34,431 bases of DNA, taken from assembly GCA_002291985.1 (NCBI GenBank), contig DBBB01000137.1, positions 1-34,431 of the forward strand. Direction: 5' to 3'. The stretch comes from Firmicutes bacterium UBA995. Lineage in GTDB: Bacteria; Bacillota; Sulfobacillia; UBA995. Below the pieces are notes generated by a model. That model was not told where the DNA came from. It saw nothing but the letters and a program-made list of their open reading frames with translations, and searched no databases. This document shows positions 8,605 to 16,670 of this stretch, piece by piece. Within the stretch, counting starts at the first letter, position 1; each line of letters begins with the position of its first letter. Both the position numbers and the translations under genes were made by a program.

Positions 8605-9131
8605 CAGCCCACAAGGGGGAATTGCGTATGACGCCGGTCTCCTCCGGCATGGCCGGGCTCGCGATCTTATCGCGGCGCTGGGTCTTGTTCCTTGCCGGAT
8701 GGTCCGGCTTAGTCAACGGGGTGATCCCCGCTGGGTCTTGAGTTCCACCCGGGCGATAGCGGAGGTGGAGCACTGCTGGGACCCTGTCGCCGGTGGGTCC
8801 GCGTGCCGCTTCGGGCCAGCCATTCCTCCAACCCCGCGCCCCTTGAACCGCACACGCTCTTCCCTCGCCGGGAGCGGCGAATACCGCGAGTTGCTCCGGC
8901 ATGGCGCCGGGGAATACTTCCCTGCAGGCCGTCGCTCACCTATCCGAGAAATGAGATTGCGAACCCACACTTGGGGCAAGGAGGAATTCCGGCGGGGGCA
9001 GAAGAAATCGACTACTGGTTCTTACCAGGACGGGGTGAACAGTTACTAATATAGTTGAAGCGAGGACTACTGTTTGTTCGATACCCCGCTTCCCTCTTGT
9101 TATTACGAGCGAAGCGTGGCAATCCCTAGAG
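8605..9131. other. Long non-coding stretch between fdhA and the bicarbonate permease
   Basis: I find no convincing gene here. One short ORF (ATG 8628 to TGA 8741, 37 codons, with an AGGGGG site) encodes SRRWVLFLAGWSGLVNG, which resembles the first transmembrane helix of an MFS-type transporter and could be a 5' stub; this is weak. Base composition shifts from GC-rich to clearly AT-richer after about 9040, marking the edge of the differently composed permease segment. A possible sigma-A-like promoter is TTGTTC (9074-9079) with TGTTAT (9098-9103), spacing 18, for the downstream gene; it is a poor match. Confidence 0.4.
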
Positions 9132-9159
9132 ATTGTTTCGGCACCTTGTGCCTGACAAT
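9132..9159 (+). promoter_or_regulatory. Palindrome in the leader of the SbtA-like gene
   Basis: An interrupted palindrome ATTGT-N3-GGCAC-CTT-GTGCC-N2-ACAAT lies 25 bases before the start codon and just upstream of the GGAGGT site. It could be an operator for a CO2- or energy-responsive regulator, or a leader hairpin. The symmetry is seen directly; the role is inferred. Confidence 0.45.
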
Positions 9160-9184
9160 GACACACAAAGTGGAGGTATAAACC

Positions 9185-10252
9185 ATGGGAGTGGGAATAG
9201 GCGAAACTATTTTAGCCGGAATGTTTGCCCCAGTAATTTTGTTCTTTCTATTGGGAATATTGACTGTTCTGGTCAAGTCCGACTTGGAGATTCCGCCGGC
9301 GATGGGTAAAGCGCTGGCAATCTTCTTGATGGTAGCAATTGGTTTAAGTGGTGGAGCGAAAGCGATCAAAGCCCTTGAAATAGCTCCCGCTTTACTTGGG
9401 GTTATTGTTATTGTGGCTGTCCTGGCAATTATCTGTGGGGCATTCTTTGCTTTCTCAACGGGAAATATATTGAAGAGAGCTGGACTGAAAACAGCAGATG
9501 CCTGGGCGACTGGAGGACATTATGGTGCAGTCAGTTCCGTTACCTTGGCCGTAGGGGTGGGAATTGCTAGCGCAGCCCAGGAAGCAGCACCCTCCGGTAC
9601 TCTCATCTTTGGTGGGTGGATGCCGGTAATATATCCTTTTATGGATAGTCCTTCTTTAGTGACTGCCATTATCTTGGGAAGGATGGCTCTTGCCAGAGAG
9701 GCTGTTGGAGAGGGCATTAAAATAGATATCAAGAAAATCCTTCATCACAGCATCTTCGGAATGGCGGTATGGCTATTAGTTTGCTCATTGTTTATTGGAA
9801 TAGTATCCCAAACGTTCTCACCAAGGGAGATGGGGAGGACGATGCTTCTCTTTGATGGTATGTTCCGAGGAGTATTGGCTTTATTCATGCTAGATATGGG
9901 AATGGCTGCTGGAAGGAACATAGGGGCTCTAAAAGAAATTGGGGCTAATCTATGGAAGATAATACTAGTGGCTTTCGGACTACCTCAAATATGGGCATTG
10001 GTTGGAATCCTTGGAGTGTTCGGTATCCACTCATTGATGCCGGGAATGGTGGGCTGGGGAGATGCCTTTGTCTTTGCTACAATTGCCGGAGGATGCTCCT
10101 ACATCACGGCGCCAGCAGCAATGCGTATCGCAATTCCTGAAGCAAATCCTTCAGTTTATCTCCCAATGGCACTTGCGTTAACCTTCCCATTCAATATCAT
10201 CATTGGCGTGCAACTTTGGCGGATAATTTCCATGGCTCTGTGGGGCGTTTAA
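9185..10252 (+). CDS. SbtA-type sodium-dependent bicarbonate permease (DUF897 family)
   Basis: A 355-residue, very hydrophobic protein with about ten membrane segments. Recognisable SbtA-family signatures are KSDLEIP followed by IGLSGGAKAI near the N-terminus, HYGAVSSVTLAVG and YPFMDSPSLVTAI in the middle, and LFMLDMGMAAGR plus SYITAPAAMRIAIPEA towards the C-terminus. Family members import HCO3- with Na+ in cyanobacteria and are found in many bacteria. No PII-like SbtB gene is adjacent. The gene has GGAGGT seven bases before ATG 9185 and its own leader. GC content is visibly lower (roughly half GC by eye against about two thirds around it) and codons such as ATA, TTA and GGA are common, suggesting acquisition by transfer. 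Its position between formate dehydrogenase and the CODH/ACS operon suggests inorganic-carbon supply for autotrophy. Confidence 0.82.
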   Translation: MGVGIGETILAGMFAPVILFFLLGILTVLVKSDLEIPPAMGKALAIFLMVAIGLSGGAKAIKALEIAPALLGVIVIVAVLAIICGAFFAFSTGNILKRAGLKTADAWATGGHYGAVSSVTLAVGVGIASAAQEAAPSGTLIFGGWMPVIYPFMDSPSLVTAIILGRMALAREAVGEGIKIDIKKILHHSIFGMAVWLLVCSLFIGIVSQTFSPREMGRTMLLFDGMFRGVLALFMLDMGMAAGRNIGALKEIGANLWKIILVAFGLPQIWALVGILGVFGIHSLMPGMVGWGDAFVFATIAGGCSYITAPAAMRIAIPEANPSVYLPMALALTFPFNIIIGVQLWRIISMALWGV

Positions 10253-10293
10253 GATTTTGCGGGGGTGCGGGACCTGCAACCTGAGGGGCGGCC

Positions 10294-10696
10294 TTGGTGT
10301 GGGCAGGCGACGCCTCCGGCAGTAAGGATGCGTACACGGCACTGCGCTATGGGGTAGCGGCGATACTCACTTTCACCACCGAACTACAGAATAGCACCAC
10401 TTCCCAGGTCAGCCTCGGCCGGACCACCCACGTCACCGGCGACCTGACGGATATGGGCATTGCCATCGCCGGGGCGGACTGGTGGCAGGCGGCTTTCCTT
10501 TTCACCAAGCACGTGGGGTTTGCCGCCGGGGGGCATCGCCGGCTTCGTGGGAGTGCGTTATCTCGCCCCTGCGACCGTGTTGCTGGCCTGCGGCGCATCC
10601 CTCGCCGTCGCCGCCCTGGCTCTTGTGGCACTCGACCGGCAGCTGGGGCCGGGGCCCGGCGGGCGCGAAACCGTCGCACTGGCGGGAACCGACTAG
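10294..10696 (+). pseudogene. Truncated, frameshifted DUF1275 (YoaK-like) membrane protein remnant
   Basis: The first frame reads LTFTTELQNSTTSQVSLGRT and THVTGDLTDMGIAIAG, typical of the middle of DUF1275 / YoaK family proteins. Homology then jumps one base to another frame that reads IAGFVGVRYLAPATVLLACG and ends at TAG 10694-10696. The switch falls at a run of six G (10528-10533); five G would restore one frame. The N-terminal half of the family, with its first helices and the FTANMTGN motif, is missing. It is therefore a 5'-deleted remnant with a homopolymer indel. Its end overlaps the convergent korB-type gene by four bases. Confidence 0.6.
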
Positions 10697-11553
10697 AAGA
10701 AGGGAGTCATGAAGGTCCGGGCCGCCAGGGGGTCGAGGGGCTTGTCGACCAAGGGTACGGCCGGGTCGAGGTGGGACAGCCGGTCGGCGAAAGTCGGCTT
10801 TTCGTGGCGATAGATGATGCCGAGAGGTATTCCCTCGTCGCCCCAGGCCAGGGACGCGGCGAAGGCCGCCGGCCGATCGGCCGGGTCGTGACCCGATTCG
10901 AGCGGCCTCACTCGCTGTTTGTACCACTGCAGCGTATTGACCCGATTATACACGGGACAGGGCTGCAGGATGTCGAGCAGGGCATAGCCCCGGTACTCGA
11001 TCGCCGCTTTCATCAGCTCCACCAGCTGTTCCCGCTCTCCCGTAAAGCCGCGAGCAACGAAACCCGCATCCTGGCTGATGGCGAGCGCCAGGGGGTTGAG
11101 CGACGCCGAGCGGACCCCGGCAGGATCTCCGGGAGTTGAGCGGCCCAGGTCCATGGTGGGCGACGCTTGGCCCTTGGTAAGGCCGTAGACGCCGTTGTTG
11201 TGGACGAAGTGGGCGATGTCGATGTTGCGACGGATGGTGTGAAGGAAGTGATTGCCCCCTTCGCCATACGAATCGCCGTCGCCCGTGCTCACGATCACCG
11301 TCAGCGCGGGGTTGACTACCTTGGCGGCGAAAGCCGCCGGCAACGCCCGCCCGTGCAGTCCGTTGAAGCAGTTAGCCCTGATATAGTGGGGCAGCTTGGC
11401 CGCCTGGCCGATGCCAGAACAGATGAGGATCTCGTGCGGCTGCTTGTGGAGCTGGTGCAAGGCCTCCTTGAGACAGACGAGGAGCAGGTGATTGCCACAT
11501 CCCGGACACCAGGCCCGCTCTTCCGTGGTGTCGAAGCGGCGCGGTGACGACAC
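10693..11553 (-). CDS. 2-oxoacid:ferredoxin oxidoreductase beta subunit (KorB/PorB type)
   Basis: A 286-residue thiamine-diphosphate-binding subunit. The N-terminal WCPGCGNH (Cys16, Cys19) and HGRALPAAFAAK, together with the TPP/Mg motif GDGDSYGEGGNH (91-102) and NNGVYGLTKGQ, are diagnostic of two-subunit 2-oxoacid:ferredoxin oxidoreductases. With the alpha subunit it oxidatively decarboxylates, or in the reverse direction forms, a 2-oxoacid using CoA and ferredoxin. Pyruvate, 2-oxoglutarate and mixed substrates are all known for the family, so the substrate is left open. The GTG start at 11553 immediately follows the alpha stop (TGAGTG) with AGGAGGT upstream, so translation is coupled. It is the last gene of the CODH/ACS operon. 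Confidence 0.93.
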   Translation of the reverse strand: MSSPRRFDTTEERAWCPGCGNHLLLVCLKEALHQLHKQPHEILICSGIGQAAKLPHYIRANCFNGLHGRALPAAFAAKVVNPALTVIVSTGDGDSYGEGGNHFLHTIRRNIDIAHFVHNNGVYGLTKGQASPTMDLGRSTPGDPAGVRSASLNPLALAISQDAGFVARGFTGEREQLVELMKAAIEYRGYALLDILQPCPVYNRVNTLQWYKQRVRPLESGHDPADRPAAFAASLAWGDEGIPLGIIYRHEKPTFADRLSHLDPAVPLVDKPLDPLAARTFMTPFF

Positions 11554-13236
11554 TCAGAGCACCTCCTCGCGCGACCAGGCGATGATATCGTCGGCGCTGA
11601 ACGGCCGGCCGTCGTACTTGAGCAGGCTCCGGTCGCTGGCGATGAGCGCTTCCTGCCGAAGGAGACGGGCCAACTGTCCCGAGGAGTTCTGTTCCACGTT
11701 CACCAGCAACCTGCCCGGGGCCTTCTCCTGCAGCCGGGCGGTAGGTAGCGGCCACAGGTCGCCGAAGACCAGCGCCCCCACCCGATGCCCTTCCCCGTTG
11801 AGCGCCTCCACCGCTTCGCGCAGCGGGCCGTAAACCGAGCCCCAGGCGACGAACAACACCGGGCCGTCTTCCCCCAGGAATTCGGGTTCCTCGACCTCCT
11901 GGCGAAGCAGAGCCAGCTTGGCCATGCGCTTGTTCACCATAGCCGTCCGCACGCTCGCCGATTCCGTGATGTTGCCCCGGGGCGTGTGCTCATCGCTCGT
12001 CAGCATCACCACCTGGCCGGGCGCCTTGCCCGGCACCAGCCGGGGAGAGATGCCGCCTTCCGCGAGGTCGTAGCGCAGGTACTCCCGGTTGGCGGGGAAT
12101 TCGCCAGGGTCGACCAGCTGCCGGTCGATGGATTGCGCGCCGAAATCCAGGGGCAATATCGACTGGACATAGTCGGCCAGAAACTGGTCACCCAGCAGGA
12201 TCGCCGGTAACTGGTACTTCTCCGCGAGGTTGAAGGCCCGGGCCGCCTGGCGGAAGGCGTCGGCGGGAGTGCGCAGGGCGGTCAGCAGTCGCGGGAATTC
12301 GCCATGCCCCGCACTCAGGGCAAAGCCGAGGTCGCCCTGTTCCGTGCGGGTAGGAAAGCCGGTCGCAGGACCGGGCCGCTGCATCAGGGCGATGACCACC
12401 GGGGTCTCGGTCATCCCCGCCAGGCTGAGCCCCTCGACCATGAGGGCAAACCCGCCTCCCGAGGTGGCGCAGAGGGCGCGAGCCCCGGCATAGGCGGCGC
12501 CGATGGCCATGTTGATGGCCGCGATCTCATCCTCTGCCTGCTCTACCACGATCCCCGCCTCGGCCTGCCGGTCGGCGAGGAAGGTCATCAGCGGCGTCGC
12601 CGGCGTCATGGGATACCAGGCGGCGAAGGTGCAGCCCGCGGCGAGCACGCCCAGTCCCAGCGCCTCGCTGCCGGTGATGAGGATGCGGTCGCGCTCGGGC
12701 CCGACCGGCAATGGCAACGTGAAGTGCCGCGTCACCCACTCTCCCGCTTGACGCAGCGCCTGGAGGTTGACGGCCAACGTGTCCCCGGCAAACCGCTCGG
12801 CCAGGGTGGCCTCGACTATCGCCATGTTCAGTCCGAAATAGGCCGCCACGGCTCCCAGGGCCAGAGTGCCGGCTGTGCGGGGGTCCCCGAGCGCGCGAGC
12901 GGTTTGTTCGAGCGGCAAGAGAACGGCGACCGGGTCGGTCACTCCCGACCCGGCATCGCAGAAGATCTTGCCGTTTTCGGTGAGCCGGTCGCGATGCAGG
13001 CGCACCGTCTCCTCGTTCAGGGCGACGATCAGGTCGACGCCCCGGCGAGGGCCGTACACCGCGCGGTTGGCGACCCTTACCTGGGCAAAGTTGTGGCCGC
13101 CGCGAATCCGGGACATGTAGTCCCTGACCCCGAATACGGCGAGGCCATGCCGGTGGAACGCCTTCTCGGTCAGCCCGGCCAGGGTCTCCACTCCCTGACC
13201 GGCTGCCCCTCCCACCAGGACGGTGTAATCGGTCAT
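11554..13236 (-). CDS. 2-oxoacid:ferredoxin oxidoreductase alpha subunit, fused gamma-alpha (KorA type)
   Basis: A 560-residue protein. Residues 1-180 are the gamma domain (GGAAGQGVETLA, DYMSRIRGGHNF). Residues 190-560 are the alpha domain with YPMTPATP at 208-215, EQAEDEIAAINMAIGA and the CoA-region motif GPATGFPTRTEQ. This fused architecture partners with a CPGCG-type beta subunit. The ATG at 13236 has GGAGGTGA upstream; an open frame extends to 13404 but without homology. It lies 53 bases after the DUF166 gene and on the same transcript as CODH/ACS, which suggests it uses the acetyl-CoA or ferredoxin pool made there, for example as pyruvate synthase. That role is inferred. Confidence 0.92.
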   Translation of the reverse strand: MTDYTVLVGGAAGQGVETLAGLTEKAFHRHGLAVFGVRDYMSRIRGGHNFAQVRVANRAVYGPRRGVDLIVALNEETVRLHRDRLTENGKIFCDAGSGVTDPVAVLLPLEQTARALGDPRTAGTLALGAVAAYFGLNMAIVEATLAERFAGDTLAVNLQALRQAGEWVTRHFTLPLPVGPERDRILITGSEALGLGVLAAGCTFAAWYPMTPATPLMTFLADRQAEAGIVVEQAEDEIAAINMAIGAAYAGARALCATSGGGFALMVEGLSLAGMTETPVVIALMQRPGPATGFPTRTEQGDLGFALSAGHGEFPRLLTALRTPADAFRQAARAFNLAEKYQLPAILLGDQFLADYVQSILPLDFGAQSIDRQLVDPGEFPANREYLRYDLAEGGISPRLVPGKAPGQVVMLTSDEHTPRGNITESASVRTAMVNKRMAKLALLRQEVEEPEFLGEDGPVLFVAWGSVYGPLREAVEALNGEGHRVGALVFGDLWPLPTARLQEKAPGRLLVNVEQNSSGQLARLLRQEALIASDRSLLKYDGRPFSADDIIAWSREEVL

Positions 13237-13289
13237 CTTGCCGTCACCTCCCGCATCCGGCGGCGCCCCACACGGAAGATGTGCCGCTG

Positions 13290-14054
13290 CTATTCGCGAG
13301 GGGCCTGTGGCATCCCTTTCAGCACCGCTTCGCGATGGATGTAGCCTCCCCGGTGCAAGATCGTGTCCTTCAGTTGCGGGTCCATGGCCATGCTGGCAAT
13401 GCAAGGATAGCTATGCCAGGCCTGAGCGAGGACTTCGATGAGGTGTTCGTCGACCGGTTTCCCCTCCAGGTTGCGCGCCATGAAGTAAGCGCAGCCGCAC
13501 GGCGAACTCCGCATGACCTCGACCTTGTGCATCCGGTCGCCACGAATGGTCACCCGAACCTGGGGATAGCCGATGCGGAAGTGGCGGAGAAACGCGTTGA
13601 CGGCAGGGGTCGAAGCGTCTTCGCCCAGGGCACAGAAAGGCCTGGGAAAGGCGGCCTCCAGGCCTAGTTCGCGGGCGCGGCGCGCCGTCTGGTTGGCCAT
13701 CCCGGGCCGGATCCACGCCGGGTCCTCGACGGGGGCAATCAGCGCCTTGGCCCCCACCCGGGCAGCCTGGTCGACCAGTGCCAGCAAGAGATCCTGGTGC
13801 ACGTTGATGGCCACCACGCTATGGACCCCCGCCAGGTGGGCGTCGGCCGGCAGGTAGCGCTCGGGGTCCTCGATCATCGACGGCAGCCCCCCCGGTTGCT
13901 CCCAGACACAGGCCAGGTCTCGGCTGAAGTCAAGGTCATGATCGGCCCGGCAGTTCACGCATACCTCGCAGCCAGTGCAAAAACCGGCTTCGTCCCGCAG
14001 GTGGCGTAGGACTTTCAGCCCGTAAGCTCCGCTATAGAGCAGCGCAATATTCAC
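13290..14054 (-). CDS. DUF166 family protein with a CxxCxxCxxC cluster motif
   Basis: A 254-residue protein of the DUF166 family (Pfam PF02593), known mostly from methanogens and CODH/ACS-bearing anaerobes and of unproven function. Residues 26-35 (CTGCEVCVNC) hold four cysteines spaced by two residues, apt for an iron-sulfur cluster. A second pair, CGC, lies in SSPCGCAYFMAR, and a conserved tail contains YPCIASMAMD. Start chosen as GTG 14054 (then NIALLYSGAYG) with a purine-rich GAGAGGG site. It is encoded 17 bases after acsC and before the 2-oxoacid oxidoreductase genes, so a role in corrinoid or iron-sulfur maturation of CODH/ACS, or in electron transfer to it, is plausible but inferred. 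Confidence 0.8.
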   Translation of the reverse strand: MNIALLYSGAYGLKVLRHLRDEAGFCTGCEVCVNCRADHDLDFSRDLACVWEQPGGLPSMIEDPERYLPADAHLAGVHSVVAINVHQDLLLALVDQAARVGAKALIAPVEDPAWIRPGMANQTARRARELGLEAAFPRPFCALGEDASTPAVNAFLRHFRIGYPQVRVTIRGDRMHKVEVMRSSPCGCAYFMARNLEGKPVDEHLIEVLAQAWHSYPCIASMAMDPQLKDTILHRGGYIHREAVLKGMPQAPRE

Positions 14055-14071
14055 GGTGCCCTCTCGCTCCT

Positions 14072-15427
14072 TCAGTTTGCGTGTCGTCTTCTGAGCAGTT
14101 CGGGCAGGAAAGCAGGGATCTCGCTCGCCTCGCGGGGCCCTACCACCACCTGCCAGCCCTGCAACTCGTCTTCCACCTCGCCCTTCAGTCGCGCCACGAG
14201 CCCGGGAATGACCAGTTGCGGTCGGTCGACGCGCGAGGCCACATCGTGCTTGCGCACCATCTCCGCGATCGCTTCCGCCCCCAGCTTGCCCGCCGACCAC
14301 GAGGCAAGCACGCACAGCCCCCCGGTGTCCAGCACTACCAGATATGCCGCCTGCCTGCTGTTCTCCACCTCGCCCGCCACCGCGTAGTAAGTGAGGGCAA
14401 AGTTGGTGGTCACCAGCACGCTGGCATCCCTACCCGGCCGGTTGAACTCGTACACCTTGCTCTCAACCGTGGGCGGAACGCGGGGGTCGGTGTACATGTC
14501 CTGGCGCAGGGTGAGGAAGGCCTGGAAGCGTGCCTCGTCCATCTCGTTCAGGATGATAACCCCGCCATACTTCGGGATCGCCGCCGCCAGCACCACGGGC
14601 GAAGTATCGCCGCAAGCCCCGGGGAACACGGCGGTGGGATAGCCCAGCGGACGATACTTCTTGACGAGCGCGGCCCGCCGGATGAGCGTCTGGTCCCGAA
14701 CCAGGTCTGACAAGCTCCCGGCCTCGGTGCCCAGGATGATGTCGGACAGGCCTGCCGCCTGCACGCGGGTGGACAGGGCGGCGAGCGCCTCGACGTCGGG
14801 CGCGCGCACGCATACCACCGTATCCCCGTCCAGCGCGGGCAGCACCTGGTCGGCATTGGCGGCCGTCACGCACACCACGGGGCGCCGGGCCTTGCTCGCC
14901 TGGTAAGCAGCCAGCAGGACCCCGGGCTCTTCCGCCAGCAAGATGATGCCCACCCGGGTCTGATCGAGTACCTCCCGGAGGAGTTGCAGGTACTGCTCAC
15001 GGTTGCCACTGGCCGAAGCCAGGGCGGCGAGGTCAAAACGCGATGTGCGGGCCAGGCGCTCCATTTGCCACTGACTCAGGCACTTGAGCTTAGCGGCCCG
15101 GCGATCGGGGGGCTCGGTGTCGGCCAGCAGCAAGCCCAGTCCGGGCGGGCGCAAGAAGGTCTTCTGGTGTCGGTGAAGCACTTCTTCCTCGCCGATCACC
15201 ACCTGGCGTTCGCCCTGACCGATGGCGATCCGGCGGATGGGCGGCAGCATGGCCTCTGCCAGCTCGGCGCGGGTGGCCGGGTCGAGGTGAGGACAGCGGT
15301 CGAGACCGATCGCGCCCGAAGCCAGTTTCATGGCGAAGGCGAAGCAATTGGCCAGCCCGCACTCCTTGCAGTTCTTCTTGCCGCCATCGGGGAGCCGCTT
15401 CTGGATGTCCGCGGCTTTGAGGGCCAT
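14072..15427 (-). CDS. acsC: Corrinoid/iron-sulfur protein large (gamma) subunit
   Basis: A 451-residue subunit of the corrinoid iron-sulfur protein (CdhE in archaeal naming). It has an N-terminal [4Fe-4S] domain with Cys20-x2-Cys23-x4-Cys28-x16-Cys45, a TIM-barrel centre, and a C-terminal Rossmann-like B12-binding domain (LDTGGLCVLASWSAGKLGAE, then PQLVIPGLVARLKGEVE). The low-potential cluster reduces the cobalt to Co(I), which accepts the methyl group from methyl-tetrahydrofolate via AcsE and gives it to the ACS A-cluster. ATG 15427 has AGGAGGAG upstream. It lies 23 bases after cdhC and pairs with acsD located four genes upstream; the two subunits are split by cdhA-cdhB-cdhC. Confidence 0.95.
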   Translation of the reverse strand: MALKAADIQKRLPDGGKKNCKECGLANCFAFAMKLASGAIGLDRCPHLDPATRAELAEAMLPPIRRIAIGQGERQVVIGEEEVLHRHQKTFLRPPGLGLLLADTEPPDRRAAKLKCLSQWQMERLARTSRFDLAALASASGNREQYLQLLREVLDQTRVGIILLAEEPGVLLAAYQASKARRPVVCVTAANADQVLPALDGDTVVCVRAPDVEALAALSTRVQAAGLSDIILGTEAGSLSDLVRDQTLIRRAALVKKYRPLGYPTAVFPGACGDTSPVVLAAAIPKYGGVIILNEMDEARFQAFLTLRQDMYTDPRVPPTVESKVYEFNRPGRDASVLVTTNFALTYYAVAGEVENSRQAAYLVVLDTGGLCVLASWSAGKLGAEAIAEMVRKHDVASRVDRPQLVIPGLVARLKGEVEDELQGWQVVVGPREASEIPAFLPELLRRRHAN

Positions 15428-15450
15428 CGGCTTCTCCTCCTGAACTAAGA

Positions 15451-16638
15451 TTAAAGCCGGCCCGCTCGCTGGCGGAACCCGACCAGTTCTTCGACACTTT
15501 GAACGTCCTTCTCGGTGGCGATGGCTTCGAGCGCGCCCCTGGGCGCCACTTCCTTGGCCACTTCCTTCAGCGACGACGTGAGCCAGGCCACCCGGTTGTA
15601 GCCCCCGTCCCCCTTGAGGAACTTGGGAGACCTGAGATACTGCACCCCCATTCCGAGGTAACCGGCGTTCTGCTTGCCGCCGCTGGCCAGTCCGGCCAAT
15701 GACGAGAAAGGCTCGCCGATGACGGTGGGGCCGACGAAGTCGCGGTTGACGATGCCAAAGCCGTCGACCTCGGGGATGTAGAACACGATCGCCTCGAAGC
15801 AGCCGCAGGAAGTATGGGGGTTCTCCAGGGCGCTGTGCAGGCTGAATACCGTGCTCTCCCCCATCGACTTGGAGGCCACGATCTCGTTGACTGCATCGTA
15901 GCTGACGTTTTGTTCATCGATGAGCTGGCCCTTGGGCACCACGAACTGCGCCCCTTCCGGGTCAACCTTGGTGGCGGCTCGCCCGTCGAACCAGTTGATG
16001 GCGCCGCACAGCGACACCCGCTCGGGGGTGATGATGCACACGTGGGTGGGCGCGAAGCTCTGGCACAGGACGCAACCGTAGAATTCCTCGACGTCCTCTT
16101 CCTTGAGGCCGAGCACCTTCTCGTCCCGCTCCCGGTATACTTTCATGGCGCTCTCGACCAGGCTCTTGACCTTCTGGGGCTCGGTGTAGAACTCGACCGA
16201 CATCTTCTCGATCACCGGCAGTTCCGCCGTGAACAGATCGATCAGGATGCGGCCGATGTGGGTCAGGGACTCGAGTCCCTTCTTCACCGAGTTCTTGTGG
16301 ATGCGGATCCAGATCTCGTTGCGTTGCCCCATGTGGAAAGCGCCTTCGATGTAGTTGATGTACTGATGGATGCGGCGCTCGACCACCGCTTCCAGGTCCT
16401 TGTCAAGCTGCTCTCCCGCCACGTCAATCTTGATGAACAGCGGCTGGGCCGAGTCCGGCGGCATGTCCTTGATGTCCGGGCCGGTCACGGTGATGTGATC
16501 GTGCTCGACCTCGGCGGCGGGACGGACGGTAACCAGTTCTCCCTTGCGCGGGACTTCGGGGCCGCCGAACTCGACATGGTAATCGCCCCGGCGGATGCGC
16601 TCCCCCTCGTACTGCGGGCCAACATCCACTACGTACAT
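15451..16638 (-). CDS. cdhC: Acetyl-CoA synthase, short archaeal-type (CdhC / AcsB C-terminal module)
   Basis: A 395-residue acetyl-CoA synthase. All A-cluster ligands are present: C-x2-C-x8-C-x9-C in YGCVLCQSFAPTHVC followed by LCGAINWFDG, and CGC in HTSCGCFEA. The Phe of QSF corresponds to the residue that gates the proximal nickel in the Moorella enzyme. Unlike the ~730-residue bacterial AcsB, there is no N-terminal CODH-docking domain; the length and the opening DVGPQYEGERIR match archaeal CdhC. It condenses CO, the methyl group from the corrinoid protein and CoA. Start chosen at ATG 16638, six bases after GAGGAGG; ATG 16644 abuts that site. It lies between cdhB and acsC. Confidence 0.95.
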   Translation of the reverse strand: MYVVDVGPQYEGERIRRGDYHVEFGGPEVPRKGELVTVRPAAEVEHDHITVTGPDIKDMPPDSAQPLFIKIDVAGEQLDKDLEAVVERRIHQYINYIEGAFHMGQRNEIWIRIHKNSVKKGLESLTHIGRILIDLFTAELPVIEKMSVEFYTEPQKVKSLVESAMKVYRERDEKVLGLKEEDVEEFYGCVLCQSFAPTHVCIITPERVSLCGAINWFDGRAATKVDPEGAQFVVPKGQLIDEQNVSYDAVNEIVASKSMGESTVFSLHSALENPHTSCGCFEAIVFYIPEVDGFGIVNRDFVGPTVIGEPFSSLAGLASGGKQNAGYLGMGVQYLRSPKFLKGDGGYNRVAWLTSSLKEVAKEVAPRGALEAIATEKDVQSVEELVGFRQRAGRL

Positions 16639-16670
16639 GACCATCCTCCTCTATCGTCGCTACCCAATGG

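Noticed and set aside
8561..9049. A 162-codon plus-strand frame after fdhA that overlaps its stop codon
   Set aside because: No recognisable domain, composition changes within it, and a hairpin sits at its start. It reads like a chance open frame in GC-rich DNA.
13237..13404. N-terminal extension of the KorA-type protein
   Set aside because: No homology, and ATG 13236 has a strong GGAGGTGA site and starts exactly at the gamma domain.
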